DNA of 43,901 nt from Mageeibacillus sp. UBA5734 (GCA_002419365.1 DIGA01000120.1:1-43901), one strand, 5' to 3'. Positions 16,712 through 25,040 are shown, counted from the first letter of the stretch. Notes: generated from the sequence alone by a model not told the origin. Made by a program: numbers and translations.

Positions 16712-17530
16712 TTACAGGCCCAGGACATCCTGCAGGTAGCGCCGGGAAACCATGGCTGATTTATAGTTGCAGACCGGTTGCTTGTCCAGTTCGACACAGA
16801 GGTAGCCATCATAGCCGTGAGCTTGCAAGGTGCGATGGACACCAGCAAAATCGATCGTCCCATCGCCCAGCGGACAGAAACTCGCCATGGGATTTTCTGC
16901 CAGGATGACCGGATCCGGTCTGACATCTTTGAGGTGGACATAGCCGATCCGGTCGGCATAGCGTTCGAAAGCCTGGACGGCGTCCATGCCGGCGATGGTT
17001 GTATGCGCGGTGTCGAGGCAGAGTTTGACCCGCTCAGGACGGGTATGGGCCAGGAAATGGTCGATCTGCTCTTCTGTGAAAACGGCGGTGTTGGCATGCG
17101 GGTGGAAACAGGCAGTCAGTCCATTTTCCAGGCAGAGACGGCCGATCCGATCTGACAGCTGGGCATAGGCCTCAATCTGGGCCAGATCAGTTGGTCTGAG
17201 GTTGGGCTGGTCTTTCCACATCACGGCTTGCAGATTCAGGTACTTGGCACCGATCTGCTTCATGAAATCGACATAGATCCGGGCATTTTCAAAGTCGGCT
17301 TCCGGATCGTCGGAAAAATGCAGGTAAAGATTGCAAAATTCAAGGTTGTACTGGGCCAGCAATTGATTGATTTCCTCTGCGTTGAAATCGAAATATTTGG
17401 CGACAAAGGCGAAGTTTTCAACTGCCTGGTAGCCCAAGTCATGGACTTCTTTGAGAAATTGTTCAAATTCCCATTTATGATTGTCCTGGTGATTGATCAG
17501 CCAGGTCCAGCCTGTGTATGCGATTTTCAT
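16712..17530 (-). CDS. Sugar phosphate isomerase/epimerase (xylose isomerase-like barrel)
   Basis: A TIM-barrel protein of 272 residues from the AP-endonuclease 2 superfamily, whose members isomerise, epimerise or dehydrate sugars using a divalent metal. Candidate metal ligands are seen in the expected order: Glu in YQAVENFAF, Asp in LCLDTAHT, the HPH of CFHPHANTAVF, His in GYVHLKDVRP and Glu in YLCVELD. ATG 17530 has GGAGGT 5 bases upstream; a longer reading to 17710 has no site and runs into the upstream gene. It lies 26 bases after the Gfo/Idh/MocA gene, so the two should be co-transcribed and work on one pathway, typically oxidation then epimerisation of a sugar or inositol. Confidence 0.9.
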   Translation of the reverse strand: MKIAYTGWTWLINHQDNHKWEFEQFLKEVHDLGYQAVENFAFVAKYFDFNAEEINQLLAQYNLEFCNLYLHFSDDPEADFENARIYVDFMKQIGAKYLNLQAVMWKDQPNLRPTDLAQIEAYAQLSDRIGRLCLENGLTACFHPHANTAVFTEEQIDHFLAHTRPERVKLCLDTAHTTIAGMDAVQAFERYADRIGYVHLKDVRPDPVILAENPMASFCPLGDGTIDFAGVHRTLQAHGYDGYLCVELDKQPVCNYKSAMVSRRYLQDVLGL

Positions 17531-17556
17531 AATGACCTCCCAATTGTTCAATTTTA

Positions 17557-18663
17557 TCAGTCGAGGATTCCGTGGACATTGGACTGCTGCATCGGTTTCG
17601 TGCGGGAATAGCGGGTTGTGATCGGGATCGATGCATCGAGAACGGCGCTTTTCTCCAGGCTGGTCATGACTTCCAGCACATGGAGGAGCTGGGTGCTGTG
17701 AGCACGACAATCCCGCTGGCTGGACATGGCTTTGGCCATGTCCGCCAGGCCCAGGCCGCGGCTGTTTTCCCGGTAGTCATAAAGCAGTGGCATCTCCCTG
17801 AAATCACCGTCTTCCGGCCGCAGCAAATAAACCGGCCCTCCAAATGTGTTGGGGTCCGGCACGATCAGGGTGCCCTCTGAACCATAGACTTCGAACCGGG
17901 CTTGCTGCTTATAGTAGACATCAAAGGTGGTAAACAAGGTACCAATCGCACCACTCTCGAAATGGAGGATCCCCGTTGTATAGGTAGGGACTTCGACATC
18001 GATGACTTGACCCTTCTTCGGCTCGCTGGTGATGGTGCGTTGTGAGAACGATGCTTTCGCTGCGCTGGTGACCTTGTTCACGCCTCCCAGGAGATTGACC
18101 AGTGCCGTGATGTAGTAAGGACCCATGTCCATCATCGGTCCGCCACCCTTCTGGTAGTAGAAGTCTGGTGCCGGATGCCACGATTCATGGCCTCGACAGA
18201 TCATGAACGCAGCAGCCCCGACCGGTTGGCCGATGTAGCCATCATCGATCAACCGGCGACAGGTCTGGATGCCTGCACCGAGGAATGTATCTGGTGCGCC
18301 ACCCAGCAGCAACTGTCTTTGGGCAGCGAGGGCGACCAGTTCCTGGCCTTCATCAAACGTGACACCCAGAGGTTTTTCCGTGTAGACATGCTTTCCAGCT
18401 TCGAGGGCTGCCTTGATCACCGTGTAATGCTCGCTGGGCCGGGTCAAGTTGAGAACGATGTCTACTTCCTGGTCAGAAATTGCGTCCTCAAAAGAGTTGT
18501 AGAGCTTAGGGATGCCGTATTTTTGCTGCGCCTGTTCGGCCCTGCTCCGATCCAGATCGGTGACACCCAGGATTTCGATTTCCCGGAAAACCTGGGAGAT
18601 GTTGTCCAGATAGATCGAACTGATCGCGCCAGTTCCTATCATTGCGACTTTGACGGTTGCCAT
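17557..18663 (-). CDS. Gfo/Idh/MocA-family NAD(P)-dependent oxidoreductase
   Basis: Soluble oxidoreductase of 368 residues acting on sugars or inositols. The N-terminal Rossmann fold starts at once (VKVAMIGTGAISSIYLDNI); the catalytic EKPLG motif has Lys97; and the substrate domain contains the conserved GGGPMMDMGPYYITALVNLLGG segment. ATG 18663 has AAGGAG 6 bases upstream and lies just before the fold; an ATG five codons earlier is less well placed. It is the first gene of a two-gene operon with the isomerase and is divergent from an AraC regulator, which probably controls it. The substrate is unknown. Confidence 0.93.
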   Translation of the reverse strand: MATVKVAMIGTGAISSIYLDNISQVFREIEILGVTDLDRSRAEQAQQKYGIPKLYNSFEDAISDQEVDIVLNLTRPSEHYTVIKAALEAGKHVYTEKPLGVTFDEGQELVALAAQRQLLLGGAPDTFLGAGIQTCRRLIDDGYIGQPVGAAAFMICRGHESWHPAPDFYYQKGGGPMMDMGPYYITALVNLLGGVNKVTSAAKASFSQRTITSEPKKGQVIDVEVPTYTTGILHFESGAIGTLFTTFDVYYKQQARFEVYGSEGTLIVPDPNTFGGPVYLLRPEDGDFREMPLLYDYRENSRGLGLADMAKAMSSQRDCRAHSTQLLHVLEVMTSLEKSAVLDASIPITTRYSRTKPMQQSNVHGILD

Positions 18664-18769
18664 GCGTTGCTCCTTCATCAGTTGTGGTCAGAGTTTCCCC
18701 GGCGACCGGATCCATTCCGACCCATTTGAAGAGTAGCATGGGCCAAGGCAGATGTTTTGACTGAAGATG

Positions 18770-18778
18770 TGCTACAAT
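18770..18778 (+). promoter_or_regulatory. Possible extended -10 promoter of the AraC regulator
   Basis: TGC-TACAAT is an extended -10 element 40 bases before the AraC start. No good -35 box stands 17 bases upstream (AGATGT). It lies in the 155-base region shared with the divergent oxidoreductase gene. Confidence 0.4.
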
Positions 18779-18818
18779 AGACAAAAATTGCTGATAATTC
18801 GAGGATGGATCAAAGCAA

Positions 18819-19616
18819 ATGATGCCTTTTTATGAAAAGCAGACAGACAGCTTGCGACTGGCACTGGTGGAAAACCTGACCTTTCCACTGCATCTTCACA
18901 CTCAGCTGGAAATCCTGCTGGTGACCAGCGGCACACTGGATGTCACAGTCGATCATCAAATGAAAACGCTGGGACAAAATGAGTGCGCAGTCATTTTCCC
19001 GAACCAGATCCACAGCTTTGAAACGGGTGCCAGCGGATCAACTGGCATCCTCATGATCTGTAATTTGAATTTCACGGGTGATTTTTACAGCAGCCTGACC
19101 AAGTATCATCCCCAGAATCCGTTTATCATGGCCAACCAGCTCCACCGTGATATTCCGTATGCGTTTCACGGCCTGCTGGATGAATTCAGGGAAGATCAGA
19201 ACGCCACCGTTTTCCAGTCATTTATCCAGATCATTCTGTCACGACTGGTTCCTGTCTGTGTGCTCGAAAAGAATGATGTGGCCGAGGCCCTCGGCCTGAC
19301 CAGCCAGATCGCCCAGACGATCGCCGATTCTTTCACCGAGGCCGTATCACTAGACTGGCTCGCCAAACGTCTCGGTATCAGCAAATACCATTTGTCACAC
19401 CTGTTTGCCAAAGTCATGGGGACTGATTTCCGCGATTATGTCAACAGTTTCCGGATCGATTATGCCCTGCAGCTGATTCGAAGCACCGAAAAATCCATGA
19501 ATGAAATTGCCTTCACCACTGGATTTGAGTCTCAGCGCTCCTTCAACCGTGTCTTTCGCAAAAAATTTGGTGTTCCACCGATCCATTTTCGACGCGTGAC
19601 CAAGCCAGAGATATAA
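18819..19616 (+). CDS. AraC-family transcriptional regulator with cupin sensor domain
   Basis: Sugar-responsive DNA-binding regulator of 265 residues. The N-terminal cupin-like domain (about 15-95) shows the usual FPLHLHTQLEILLVTSG pattern; the C-terminal domain (about 160-260) has two helix-turn-helix units (LDWLAKRLGISKYHLSHLF and MNEIAFTTGFESQRSFNRVF). Two adjacent ATG codons (18819 and 18822) follow a weak GAGGA site. It is divergent from the Gfo/Idh/MocA and isomerase operon, the usual arrangement for a local activator. Confidence 0.93.
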   Translation: MMPFYEKQTDSLRLALVENLTFPLHLHTQLEILLVTSGTLDVTVDHQMKTLGQNECAVIFPNQIHSFETGASGSTGILMICNLNFTGDFYSSLTKYHPQNPFIMANQLHRDIPYAFHGLLDEFREDQNATVFQSFIQIILSRLVPVCVLEKNDVAEALGLTSQIAQTIADSFTEAVSLDWLAKRLGISKYHLSHLFAKVMGTDFRDYVNSFRIDYALQLIRSTEKSMNEIAFTTGFESQRSFNRVFRKKFGVPPIHFRRVTKPEI

Positions 19617-19649
19617 AATCTGCCTGTTGACTAAGAAAAGCGTCCAACC

Positions 19650-20513
19650 TCACACCCGCTCTGCCAGCGCCGCCAGCGGATCGGGATGGTCGATGTACCA
19701 GCGGATCATGCGTCCGGCGATGCTCGTCGTGTCCGGAATTTCCGGCAGGTCGTCTCGCCGGTACCAGCCGGCTGATTCGATTTCAACACCGTCGACCTGG
19801 ATCTCCCCACTCTCATAGGCACCGAAAAGGCCGATCATCAGGGAATCAGGAAAGGGCCAGGGCTGGCTGGCGAAATAGCGGATCGAGCCGATTTTGATTC
19901 CGACCTCCTCAAGGACCTCACGTCGGGCGGTGTCTTCAAAGGTTTCACCGGGCTCCATGAATCCGGCCACCACACTGTGAAGATTGGACCGGAAATTCTT
20001 GTTATGGGCCAGCAGGATCTGGTCATCCTTGATGATCGCGATGATGATCGCTGGCGAGATGCGTGGGAAAATCAGGTTGCCGCAGGCATCGCAAATTTTG
20101 GCCCGCTCATCGTCTTTCATCCGGGTCGGCGCGCCACAGCGACCGCAAAAACGACTCTGGCTATCCCAATGCAGGATCTGGGAGGCCCGGCCTGCCAGCA
20201 TGAAGAGATCATAGGGGAAATCTTTGCCCAGGGCGCGCAGGTGGCTGAAGGCGTGCCCTGCTGGCGCCTCTGCACCACCGGGAATGGCAATGCAGTAGTA
20301 ATCCTCACCCCGGTATTCGCCCAGGTAAAGATGGCCTTGCGGGCTGTCCGTAAAAAAGGAAAGCACCGACAGGCCTGGTATTTCTGGTCCAGCATCTGTC
20401 GTTCGTGTCAGCAATAACATGTCGCTGAAAACCAGCCAGCGCTCGGGGCGATCCCCTGGATTTTCCGGCGCCAGGCCTGGTTTGTATTGGTCGTAGAAAC
20501 TCGGTCGGTGCAT
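19650..20513 (-). CDS. nudC: NudC-type NAD+/NADH diphosphatase (Nudix hydrolase)
   Basis: Hydrolyses NAD(H) to NMN(H) and AMP; E. coli NudC also removes NAD caps from RNA. The 287-residue protein has a variable N-terminal domain, a zinc ribbon (Cys123, Cys126, Cys141, Cys144), the Nudix box GFMEPGETFEDTARREVLEE (about 184-206), and the diagnostic SQPWPFPDSLM motif of this subfamily just after it. The start is uncertain: ATG 20513 is 13 bases after GGAGG, and the adjoining TTG 20516 is better spaced; readings to 20645 add residues without family resemblance. It converges with the AraC gene and stands alone. Confidence 0.92.
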   Translation of the reverse strand: MHRPSFYDQYKPGLAPENPGDRPERWLVFSDMLLLTRTTDAGPEIPGLSVLSFFTDSPQGHLYLGEYRGEDYYCIAIPGGAEAPAGHAFSHLRALGKDFPYDLFMLAGRASQILHWDSQSRFCGRCGAPTRMKDDERAKICDACGNLIFPRISPAIIIAIIKDDQILLAHNKNFRSNLHSVVAGFMEPGETFEDTARREVLEEVGIKIGSIRYFASQPWPFPDSLMIGLFGAYESGEIQVDGVEIESAGWYRRDDLPEIPDTTSIAGRMIRWYIDHPDPLAALAERV

Positions 20514-20596
20514 CAAACTGTTTGTGCCTCCAGCGGTCCATATCAATGCAAGCATACACTTTTTTTCGTGCGCTGTAGAGTAGGGACATTGAACGC

Positions 20597-20625
20597 TTGA
20601 CAGCGGCTTCTCTCTGGCATATATT
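20597..20625 (+). promoter_or_regulatory. Consensus-like promoter of the TetR operon
   Basis: TTGACA (20597-20602) and TATATT (20620-20625) are separated by 17 bases, close to the sigma-A consensus. A 7-bp inverted repeat, TTTTAAC (20624-20630) with GTTAAAA (20651-20657), starts inside the -10 box and could be the operator for autoregulation by the TetR protein. Confidence 0.75.
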
Positions 20626-20677
20626 TTAACTAAGTTCAAATTCAAACATTGTTAAAAACTGGTGAAGAGGCTGTACG

Positions 20678-21286
20678 ATGACCCTGAGCAAAAAAGAGCG
20701 GACCTTGCAGGAGATCCTCCGGGCGGCCAAGGCGATTGTCCATGCCGATGGCCATGAATCGGTCACCGTGCGACACCTGGCCGAAAAGACAGGCCTGGCA
20801 TACACCGGCCTGTATTACTATTTCAAAGATTTGAATGCGTTGTTGTGGACCCTGCGCCTGGAGATGATCGAGGACATGATGGCAGAACTCTCTGCCGTGG
20901 ATCTGACACAGGAGGACCCGGTGGAGGAGCTGCTGGCTGGGTTTTTCAGCTATACCGCTTATTATTTCCAGCATCCCACGGTTTTCCGGTTTTTTTATTT
21001 CTGCCAGTTTGTCCAGCCGGAGGGCGATGTCCGCTATCTGAAACTGCAAGCGCGGATGGGTGAGATCTGGCAGCAGTCATTTGCCCGGCTGGTTCAGTCA
21101 GGCCAAGTCCTGCCTGCGGAGATCGATTTTTTGGCCAGGACGATCATCTATGCTCTGCAGGGCATGATCACCTTGAGTTTTTCTGCCAATGGACTCATGA
21201 CCCAGGAAACCGTCCAGTCCGAGTTGGAGCGGCTGGTTCGATATCTCATCCGGAATGAGCAGCAAATACCTGAAGGAGGTCGCTAA
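20678..21286 (+). CDS. TetR/AcrR-family transcriptional regulator
   Basis: Repressor-type regulator of 202 residues. The N-terminal helix-turn-helix (about 10-55) reads VTVRHLAEKTGLAYTGLYYYF, typical of TetR proteins; the C-terminal ligand and dimer domain is variable and gives no clue to the ligand. It is followed after 1 base by a membrane-protein gene, with AAGGAGGT at the junction, so the two form an operon. It may also control the converging redox cluster, by analogy with other TetR neighbours, but no shared operator was found by eye. Confidence 0.93.
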   Translation: MTLSKKERTLQEILRAAKAIVHADGHESVTVRHLAEKTGLAYTGLYYYFKDLNALLWTLRLEMIEDMMAELSAVDLTQEDPVEELLAGFFSYTAYYFQHPTVFRFFYFCQFVQPEGDVRYLKLQARMGEIWQQSFARLVQSGQVLPAEIDFLARTIIYALQGMITLSFSANGLMTQETVQSELERLVRYLIRNEQQIPEGGR

Positions 21287-21287
21287 C

Positions 21288-22004
21288 ATGGATCGGATCA
21301 TGGAAACGAATTTTCTACCACTGTACCGCGTGGCCTGGTATCTGGCAATCGCCATGCTCATCATCATCCCGCTGCAGATTGTGGCCTATGTGGTTGCACC
21401 ACCACCAGACACGGTGCTCGGACTTTTTGAACGCTACCAGGCCAATCCCTTTCTCGGACTCCTAAGTCTGGACTTTCTCTATCTGTTCAACAACCTGATT
21501 ATCGTGGTGATCTATCTGGCGCTTTTTGTCATGCTCTACCGCGAAAAACCGGTGACCGTCCTGCTGGCCATGATTTTCGGCCTGATTGGCATCGCCTGCT
21601 ACTATCCATCCAATCCAGCTTTTGAGATGCTGACGTTGAGCAGCCACTATTTCGAAGCTCAACCTGAGCAGCAAAGCCTCTATCTGGCTGCTGGTGAAGC
21701 CCTGATGGCAGGTTACACCGGCACGACTTTCGATGTCTATTATGTCCTGAGCACGATCTGCCTGCTGCTGTTCAGCTTTGCCCTGGTCAAAAGCCCCCAG
21801 TTCAAGAAAGCTACTGGCTACTGGGGCCTGTCCTCGGGATTTTTCATGCTCATTCCATCCTCGGCCGGAACTGTGGGTATGGTCTTTTCCCTGCTCTCAC
21901 TGATCCCATGGATTGTCTTTGTCGTCTTGCTGGCAATCCGCTTCCGTCAGCTCACCCAGTCCGTGATGTTATACTCGATCGACTCGAGCCGGATACGGCC
22001 ATAA
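21288..22004 (+). CDS. Multi-pass membrane protein (DUF4386-like)
   Basis: Integral membrane protein of 238 residues with six or more hydrophobic segments, starting at about residue 12 (YRVAWYLAIAMLIIIPLQIV). The overall pattern resembles the DUF4386 family, whose function is unknown; this is recognition by eye and not firm. ATG 21288 follows AAGGAGGT by 7 bases and almost touches the TetR stop. Its last 58 bases overlap, on the opposite strand, the end of the next gene. Confidence 0.85.
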   Translation: MDRIMETNFLPLYRVAWYLAIAMLIIIPLQIVAYVVAPPPDTVLGLFERYQANPFLGLLSLDFLYLFNNLIIVVIYLALFVMLYREKPVTVLLAMIFGLIGIACYYPSNPAFEMLTLSSHYFEAQPEQQSLYLAAGEALMAGYTGTTFDVYYVLSTICLLLFSFALVKSPQFKKATGYWGLSSGFFMLIPSSAGTVGMVFSLLSLIPWIVFVVLLAIRFRQLTQSVMLYSIDSSRIRP

Positions 22005-22822
22005 CAGTAGTCGCCTTCAGGCAATTGCCAATGGGCCTCGCCTGTGGATGCGAGCCGGATGCCACCATAATCCTGGTAGTCACTGACCGGTGTCGACCAG
22101 GGGGCGCTCTGGTAATCCTGCCCCGAGACCGTCAGATAGCGGTCGTTTGAGATGAAATTGACCAGCTCGTGCTGGTCGTTGAACACCAGCTCGGCGCTGA
22201 TTGTGATGCCCTGGTGCGTGAAAATAGCCCGCACCCGGTCTTCGTCAACCGGTTCCCAAGTGATCCGGGGATCAATCAGGGTGGCCGGAGCGATCAGGCA
22301 CATGTCATTCAGGACTGTGACGGTTTCAGCTTTGTTCATCAATTCACCGCGGGCATCGGCGACGGTCACCAGACCCGCGAGCCGGATCTGCATCGTCGCG
22401 GCAGCATCCTTGTAGACATGGAGGCCTATGACCGGCAGCCCGGACATGCTCAGGGACATGAAATAGAAACGCCGGGAGGTATCCACGACAGTGTATTGCT
22501 CGGCACGGGAGGGGACGAAGCCTTTGTCCGGGGCAGTCTTGAACTCACCTGAGCAGACCATGCGAAAGCTTCTGACCTTGGGTTTGCCGACGACCCCGAC
22601 CGTGCGCAGATATGCCTGGACTTGCTCCGGCAGGTGTAGAAGATCTGCTTCGGTCAGAAGCTCGTCCGGATCGGTTTCGGGGCTGAGCATGGCAAGCGCC
22701 GACGCAACTTCCTGCCGAAAGGACCATCGCAAGTGCTGGGACCGCTGGTACAAGACGATGATTGCGATGATAAGAACGAGGAGAATGATCCAAGGGGTGA
22801 ATTTTGCCATGATGATACCCAT
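21947..22822 (-). CDS. Membrane-anchored protein (DUF6544/DUF6920-like)
   Basis: A 291-residue protein with one N-terminal transmembrane helix (about 9-26, WIILLVLIIAIIVLYQ) and a beta-rich globular remainder. The segments LPEQVQAYLRTVGVVGKPKVRSF and PSRAEQYTVV resemble a widespread uncharacterised family annotated as DUF6544/DUF6920; no catalytic role is known to me. It is the last gene of a four-gene minus-strand cluster with two other membrane-linked proteins and a flavodoxin-fold reductase. ATG 22822 has only a weak site (GGAA). Confidence 0.83.
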   Translation of the reverse strand: MGIIMAKFTPWIILLVLIIAIIVLYQRSQHLRWSFRQEVASALAMLSPETDPDELLTEADLLHLPEQVQAYLRTVGVVGKPKVRSFRMVCSGEFKTAPDKGFVPSRAEQYTVVDTSRRFYFMSLSMSGLPVIGLHVYKDAAATMQIRLAGLVTVADARGELMNKAETVTVLNDMCLIAPATLIDPRITWEPVDEDRVRAIFTHQGITISAELVFNDQHELVNFISNDRYLTVSGQDYQSAPWSTPVSDYQDYGGIRLASTGEAHWQLPEGDYCYGRIRLESIEYNITDWVS

Positions 22823-22856
22823 GCTTTCCGTCTGATGACAATCATTTCAAAAGCGC

Positions 22857-23567
22857 TTAGAAGGGTCTTTGCCCCGAAAGCCAGCCCAGCTTTTCCCAAT
22901 GTGCCCGGTCCAACGGATTCCAGTCGTTTTTCTTCTGCATGTCGCGCATCAGTGCGAAAAAGAAACTGCGGAAGACTGGATTTGGCAAACGCCGGGGTGA
23001 CCGGGCCGCCCGGACAATCCGGGTCGCGAGGGTTTGCACCTGCTTGGCAATTTTATCCTGGTTTCTGGCAGTGATATCGTCCCATTTCATTGCTGCAACA
23101 GGAAATTTGAACATAAACACGTTTTGGACACCCCAGAAAACCAAGCTGTTCTTCATCGTTTTTGTCGCATGGCCCAGACCGGCTCCGGCTGATGTCGTAA
23201 CTGTCAGGCCGATTTTCTGGAACATCGCTGGATGTGGACGATGGCTCATCCACAGGAAGCAGAGATGATCAATCAGGGCTTTCATCGCACCCGACACATC
23301 CAGGCCATAGACCGGCGAGGCCAGGATGATCAAATCCGCCGCAACCATTGCTTCCACGATCGGACGGGTGTGCGAAACATGAGGGCAAGTTTCCTCGCCG
23401 TTGCAGATACAGGAAAAACAGCCGCTGCAGAAATATGGCAGATCCCCGGGCAGGCTGAATTCGGTCACTTCAGCAGGTTCCAGTAGCTGGATCTGCTGGA
23501 GGATTTCCTGGGTACAATGCCAGGTGCTGCCATGGCGCAGATTGCCATGGAAAACAACTATGTTCAT
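22857..23567 (-). CDS. NAD(P)H-dependent oxidoreductase, flavodoxin fold
   Basis: Cytoplasmic FMN-binding protein of 236 residues from the NADPH-dependent FMN reductase/iron-sulfur flavoprotein group. It begins MNIVVFHGNLRHGSTW, the phosphate-binding loop region, followed by a cysteine-rich insert at about 46-61 (CSGCFSCICNGEETCPH) and the second FMN-contact segment ASPVYGLDVSGAMKALIDHL. The C-terminal extension of about 60 basic residues ends in WEKLGWLSGQRPF. Cysteines in this position bind an Fe-S cluster in iron-sulfur flavoproteins, but the spacing here (C-x2-C-x3-C-x-C-x5-C) was not matched to a known site. It lies between two membrane-protein genes in a likely operon. Confidence 0.9.
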   Translation of the reverse strand: MNIVVFHGNLRHGSTWHCTQEILQQIQLLEPAEVTEFSLPGDLPYFCSGCFSCICNGEETCPHVSHTRPIVEAMVAADLIILASPVYGLDVSGAMKALIDHLCFLWMSHRPHPAMFQKIGLTVTTSAGAGLGHATKTMKNSLVFWGVQNVFMFKFPVAAMKWDDITARNQDKIAKQVQTLATRIVRAARSPRRLPNPVFRSFFFALMRDMQKKNDWNPLDRAHWEKLGWLSGQRPF

Positions 23568-23589
23568 CAGATGCTCCTTTCCCAGTCAG

Positions 23590-24486
23590 TCAGGATGCCT
23601 GGTCAGATGTTGCTCTCAGCAGCCGGACCAGGAAATAGGCAGCAAAGACCGCCAGGACAAGAAAGGTTGCTGCCTTGGTCACCAAAACGGGTGGTGGCAG
23701 CACGATACCGGCCTGGGCCTGGAAGAGTGTCTGGACGGGCAGCATGATACCGATGATGGTGCAAAGCATCAGCAGCTGGGCCAGGATGATATAGCCAAGT
23801 GTGGAACGACGTTTCAGCAGCCAGGCAGTCAGCAGGGCGGCCGGACCAATGATCCCCATGTCGAGGACATAGGTGATTTCCGTCGTGTAGTTTTCGATCA
23901 AGGCCAGGGAGCGACCAGCCGCATGGGCCGCCAGGATATCCGGCAGCCAGGCACCGATCAGGGCCAGCCCGGAAAGAACCAGGAAAGTGAAGAAGCCCCG
24001 GTATGGCAGCCGGCTGCGCCCGCCTGATGTGATGCTGGCTGATAGCGGACGGCTGGCCATCTGGCTGGTCAGCCAGATGAAAGCAAACAAGCTGGCAGAA
24101 AAAAGGGCGATGTAGGCCAGGTGCAGCCGGTTGAAGGTCACGCCGAAAGCCAGACTGGCCGAATAGTACAAGGTGACAGCAAGGACGGCATCCAACAGCA
24201 GATGCCGGCGCAGCGACAGGCGGCGGACTGCCAGTCCCAGGGCGACAGCCAGCAACGGACAGACAAGGAACAGGACTACGAGGTCTGTGCCGCGGAAAAT
24301 CGGCGCTTTGAAAGCAGAATCCCAGGCATACAACCCGTTCCCGGCTAATTCCACAGAATCGCCGTAAGGGTTCAGGACTGTGATGGACGAACCGCGGCTC
24401 GGATCGAACAAGCCGCTGGCAGCGACGAATCCGGTGAGGAAGAGAACCAGACTGATGAGAACAAGCATGGGTTTTGTCACGTTCAT
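23590..24486 (-). CDS. Multi-pass membrane protein, function unknown
   Basis: A 298-residue integral membrane protein with a signal-anchor-like start (LVLISLVLFLTGFVAASGL), a hydrophilic outside loop at about 25-62, and about six further hydrophobic segments. I do not recognise a family. ATG 24486 follows GAGGT by 4-5 bases and lies 22 bases after the FMN-binding protein gene, so the pair is probably co-transcribed. Association with an FMN-binding and a flavodoxin-fold protein suggests a membrane redox role, by context only. Confidence 0.8.
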   Translation of the reverse strand: MNVTKPMLVLISLVLFLTGFVAASGLFDPSRGSSITVLNPYGDSVELAGNGLYAWDSAFKAPIFRGTDLVVLFLVCPLLAVALGLAVRRLSLRRHLLLDAVLAVTLYYSASLAFGVTFNRLHLAYIALFSASLFAFIWLTSQMASRPLSASITSGGRSRLPYRGFFTFLVLSGLALIGAWLPDILAAHAAGRSLALIENYTTEITYVLDMGIIGPAALLTAWLLKRRSTLGYIILAQLLMLCTIIGIMLPVQTLFQAQAGIVLPPPVLVTKAATFLVLAVFAAYFLVRLLRATSDQAS

Positions 24487-24508
24487 GTCAACCTCAATGC
24501 AGGCGATG

Positions 24509-24913
24509 TCAGGGGCTCGTCGTGAGCGCGTCTTCGATTGCTTTTAAAATGACTTTGCTGCTGTAGGTCGCACCGGCGATCACATCGACAGCCAGGGATT
24601 GCTGCTCCACCACCTCCTGGAGGATGGCTTCGGCCGGCTTGCCCTGGCCATTGTTATGTTCGAGAAGATCAATCTTCTGGATGCCGCTATCCGCGAGGGT
24701 GACCCGGACCCGCGCCGAAACCGGAACGGTCCGGAATTCACCGTCGTAAACGCCGGCGCTGAGTTGCGAAACATCTACATCGGTGATTGTAATTGCGGCC
24801 AGGGTGGCCAAATCCCGTTCCAGGCTGGATTTCACCTTCAAAACACCGATAGCGATCAACAGGATCAGGAGGACAAGAAAAGCCAGGAGAAGCCTACGTT
24901 TACGAACTTTCAC
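24509..24913 (-). CDS. Small membrane-anchored FMN-binding domain protein
   Basis: A 134-residue protein with an N-terminal basic patch and transmembrane helix (about 7-26) followed by an extracytoplasmic FMN-binding domain. The C-terminal motif DVIAGATYSS (Asp110 to Ser119, Thr116 the likely attachment residue) matches the D-x-x-[SA]-G-A-T signature at which ApbE links FMN covalently in NqrC/RnfG-type proteins. It starts at GTG 24913, 6 bases after GAGGTGA. It is the first gene of the minus-strand redox cluster and probably carries electrons on the outer face of the membrane. No apbE gene is in the window. Confidence 0.88.
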   Translation of the reverse strand: MKVRKRRLLLAFLVLLILLIAIGVLKVKSSLERDLATLAAITITDVDVSQLSAGVYDGEFRTVPVSARVRVTLADSGIQKIDLLEHNNGQGKPAEAILQEVVEQQSLAVDVIAGATYSSKVILKAIEDALTTSP

Positions 24914-24953
24914 ACCATCACCTCAAATCAAAAAGAAAACCACCGGAGACAGG

Positions 24954-24979
24954 TAAATGTAAAAGTATAAGCACATTTA
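24954..24979. promoter_or_regulatory. Inverted repeat before the FMN-binding protein operon
   Basis: TAAATGT (24954-24960) and ACATTTA (24973-24979) are perfect 7-bp arms with a 12-base spacer, located between the predicted promoter and the first gene. It has the size of a repressor operator, for instance for the nearby TetR protein, but a leader hairpin is equally possible. Confidence 0.4.
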
Positions 24980-25011
24980 TGTAACAAATGACGCTTATTT
25001 AGATCGTTGCT

Positions 25012-25040
25012 ATTATTGCACGAGGGTGAAAAACCGTCAA
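25012..25040 (-). promoter_or_regulatory. Predicted promoter of the FMN-binding/redox cluster
   Basis: On the minus strand TTGACG (25040-25035) and AATAAT (25017-25012) are 17 bases apart. Transcription would start near 25005 and read into the FMN-binding protein gene and the three genes after it. Confidence 0.55.
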
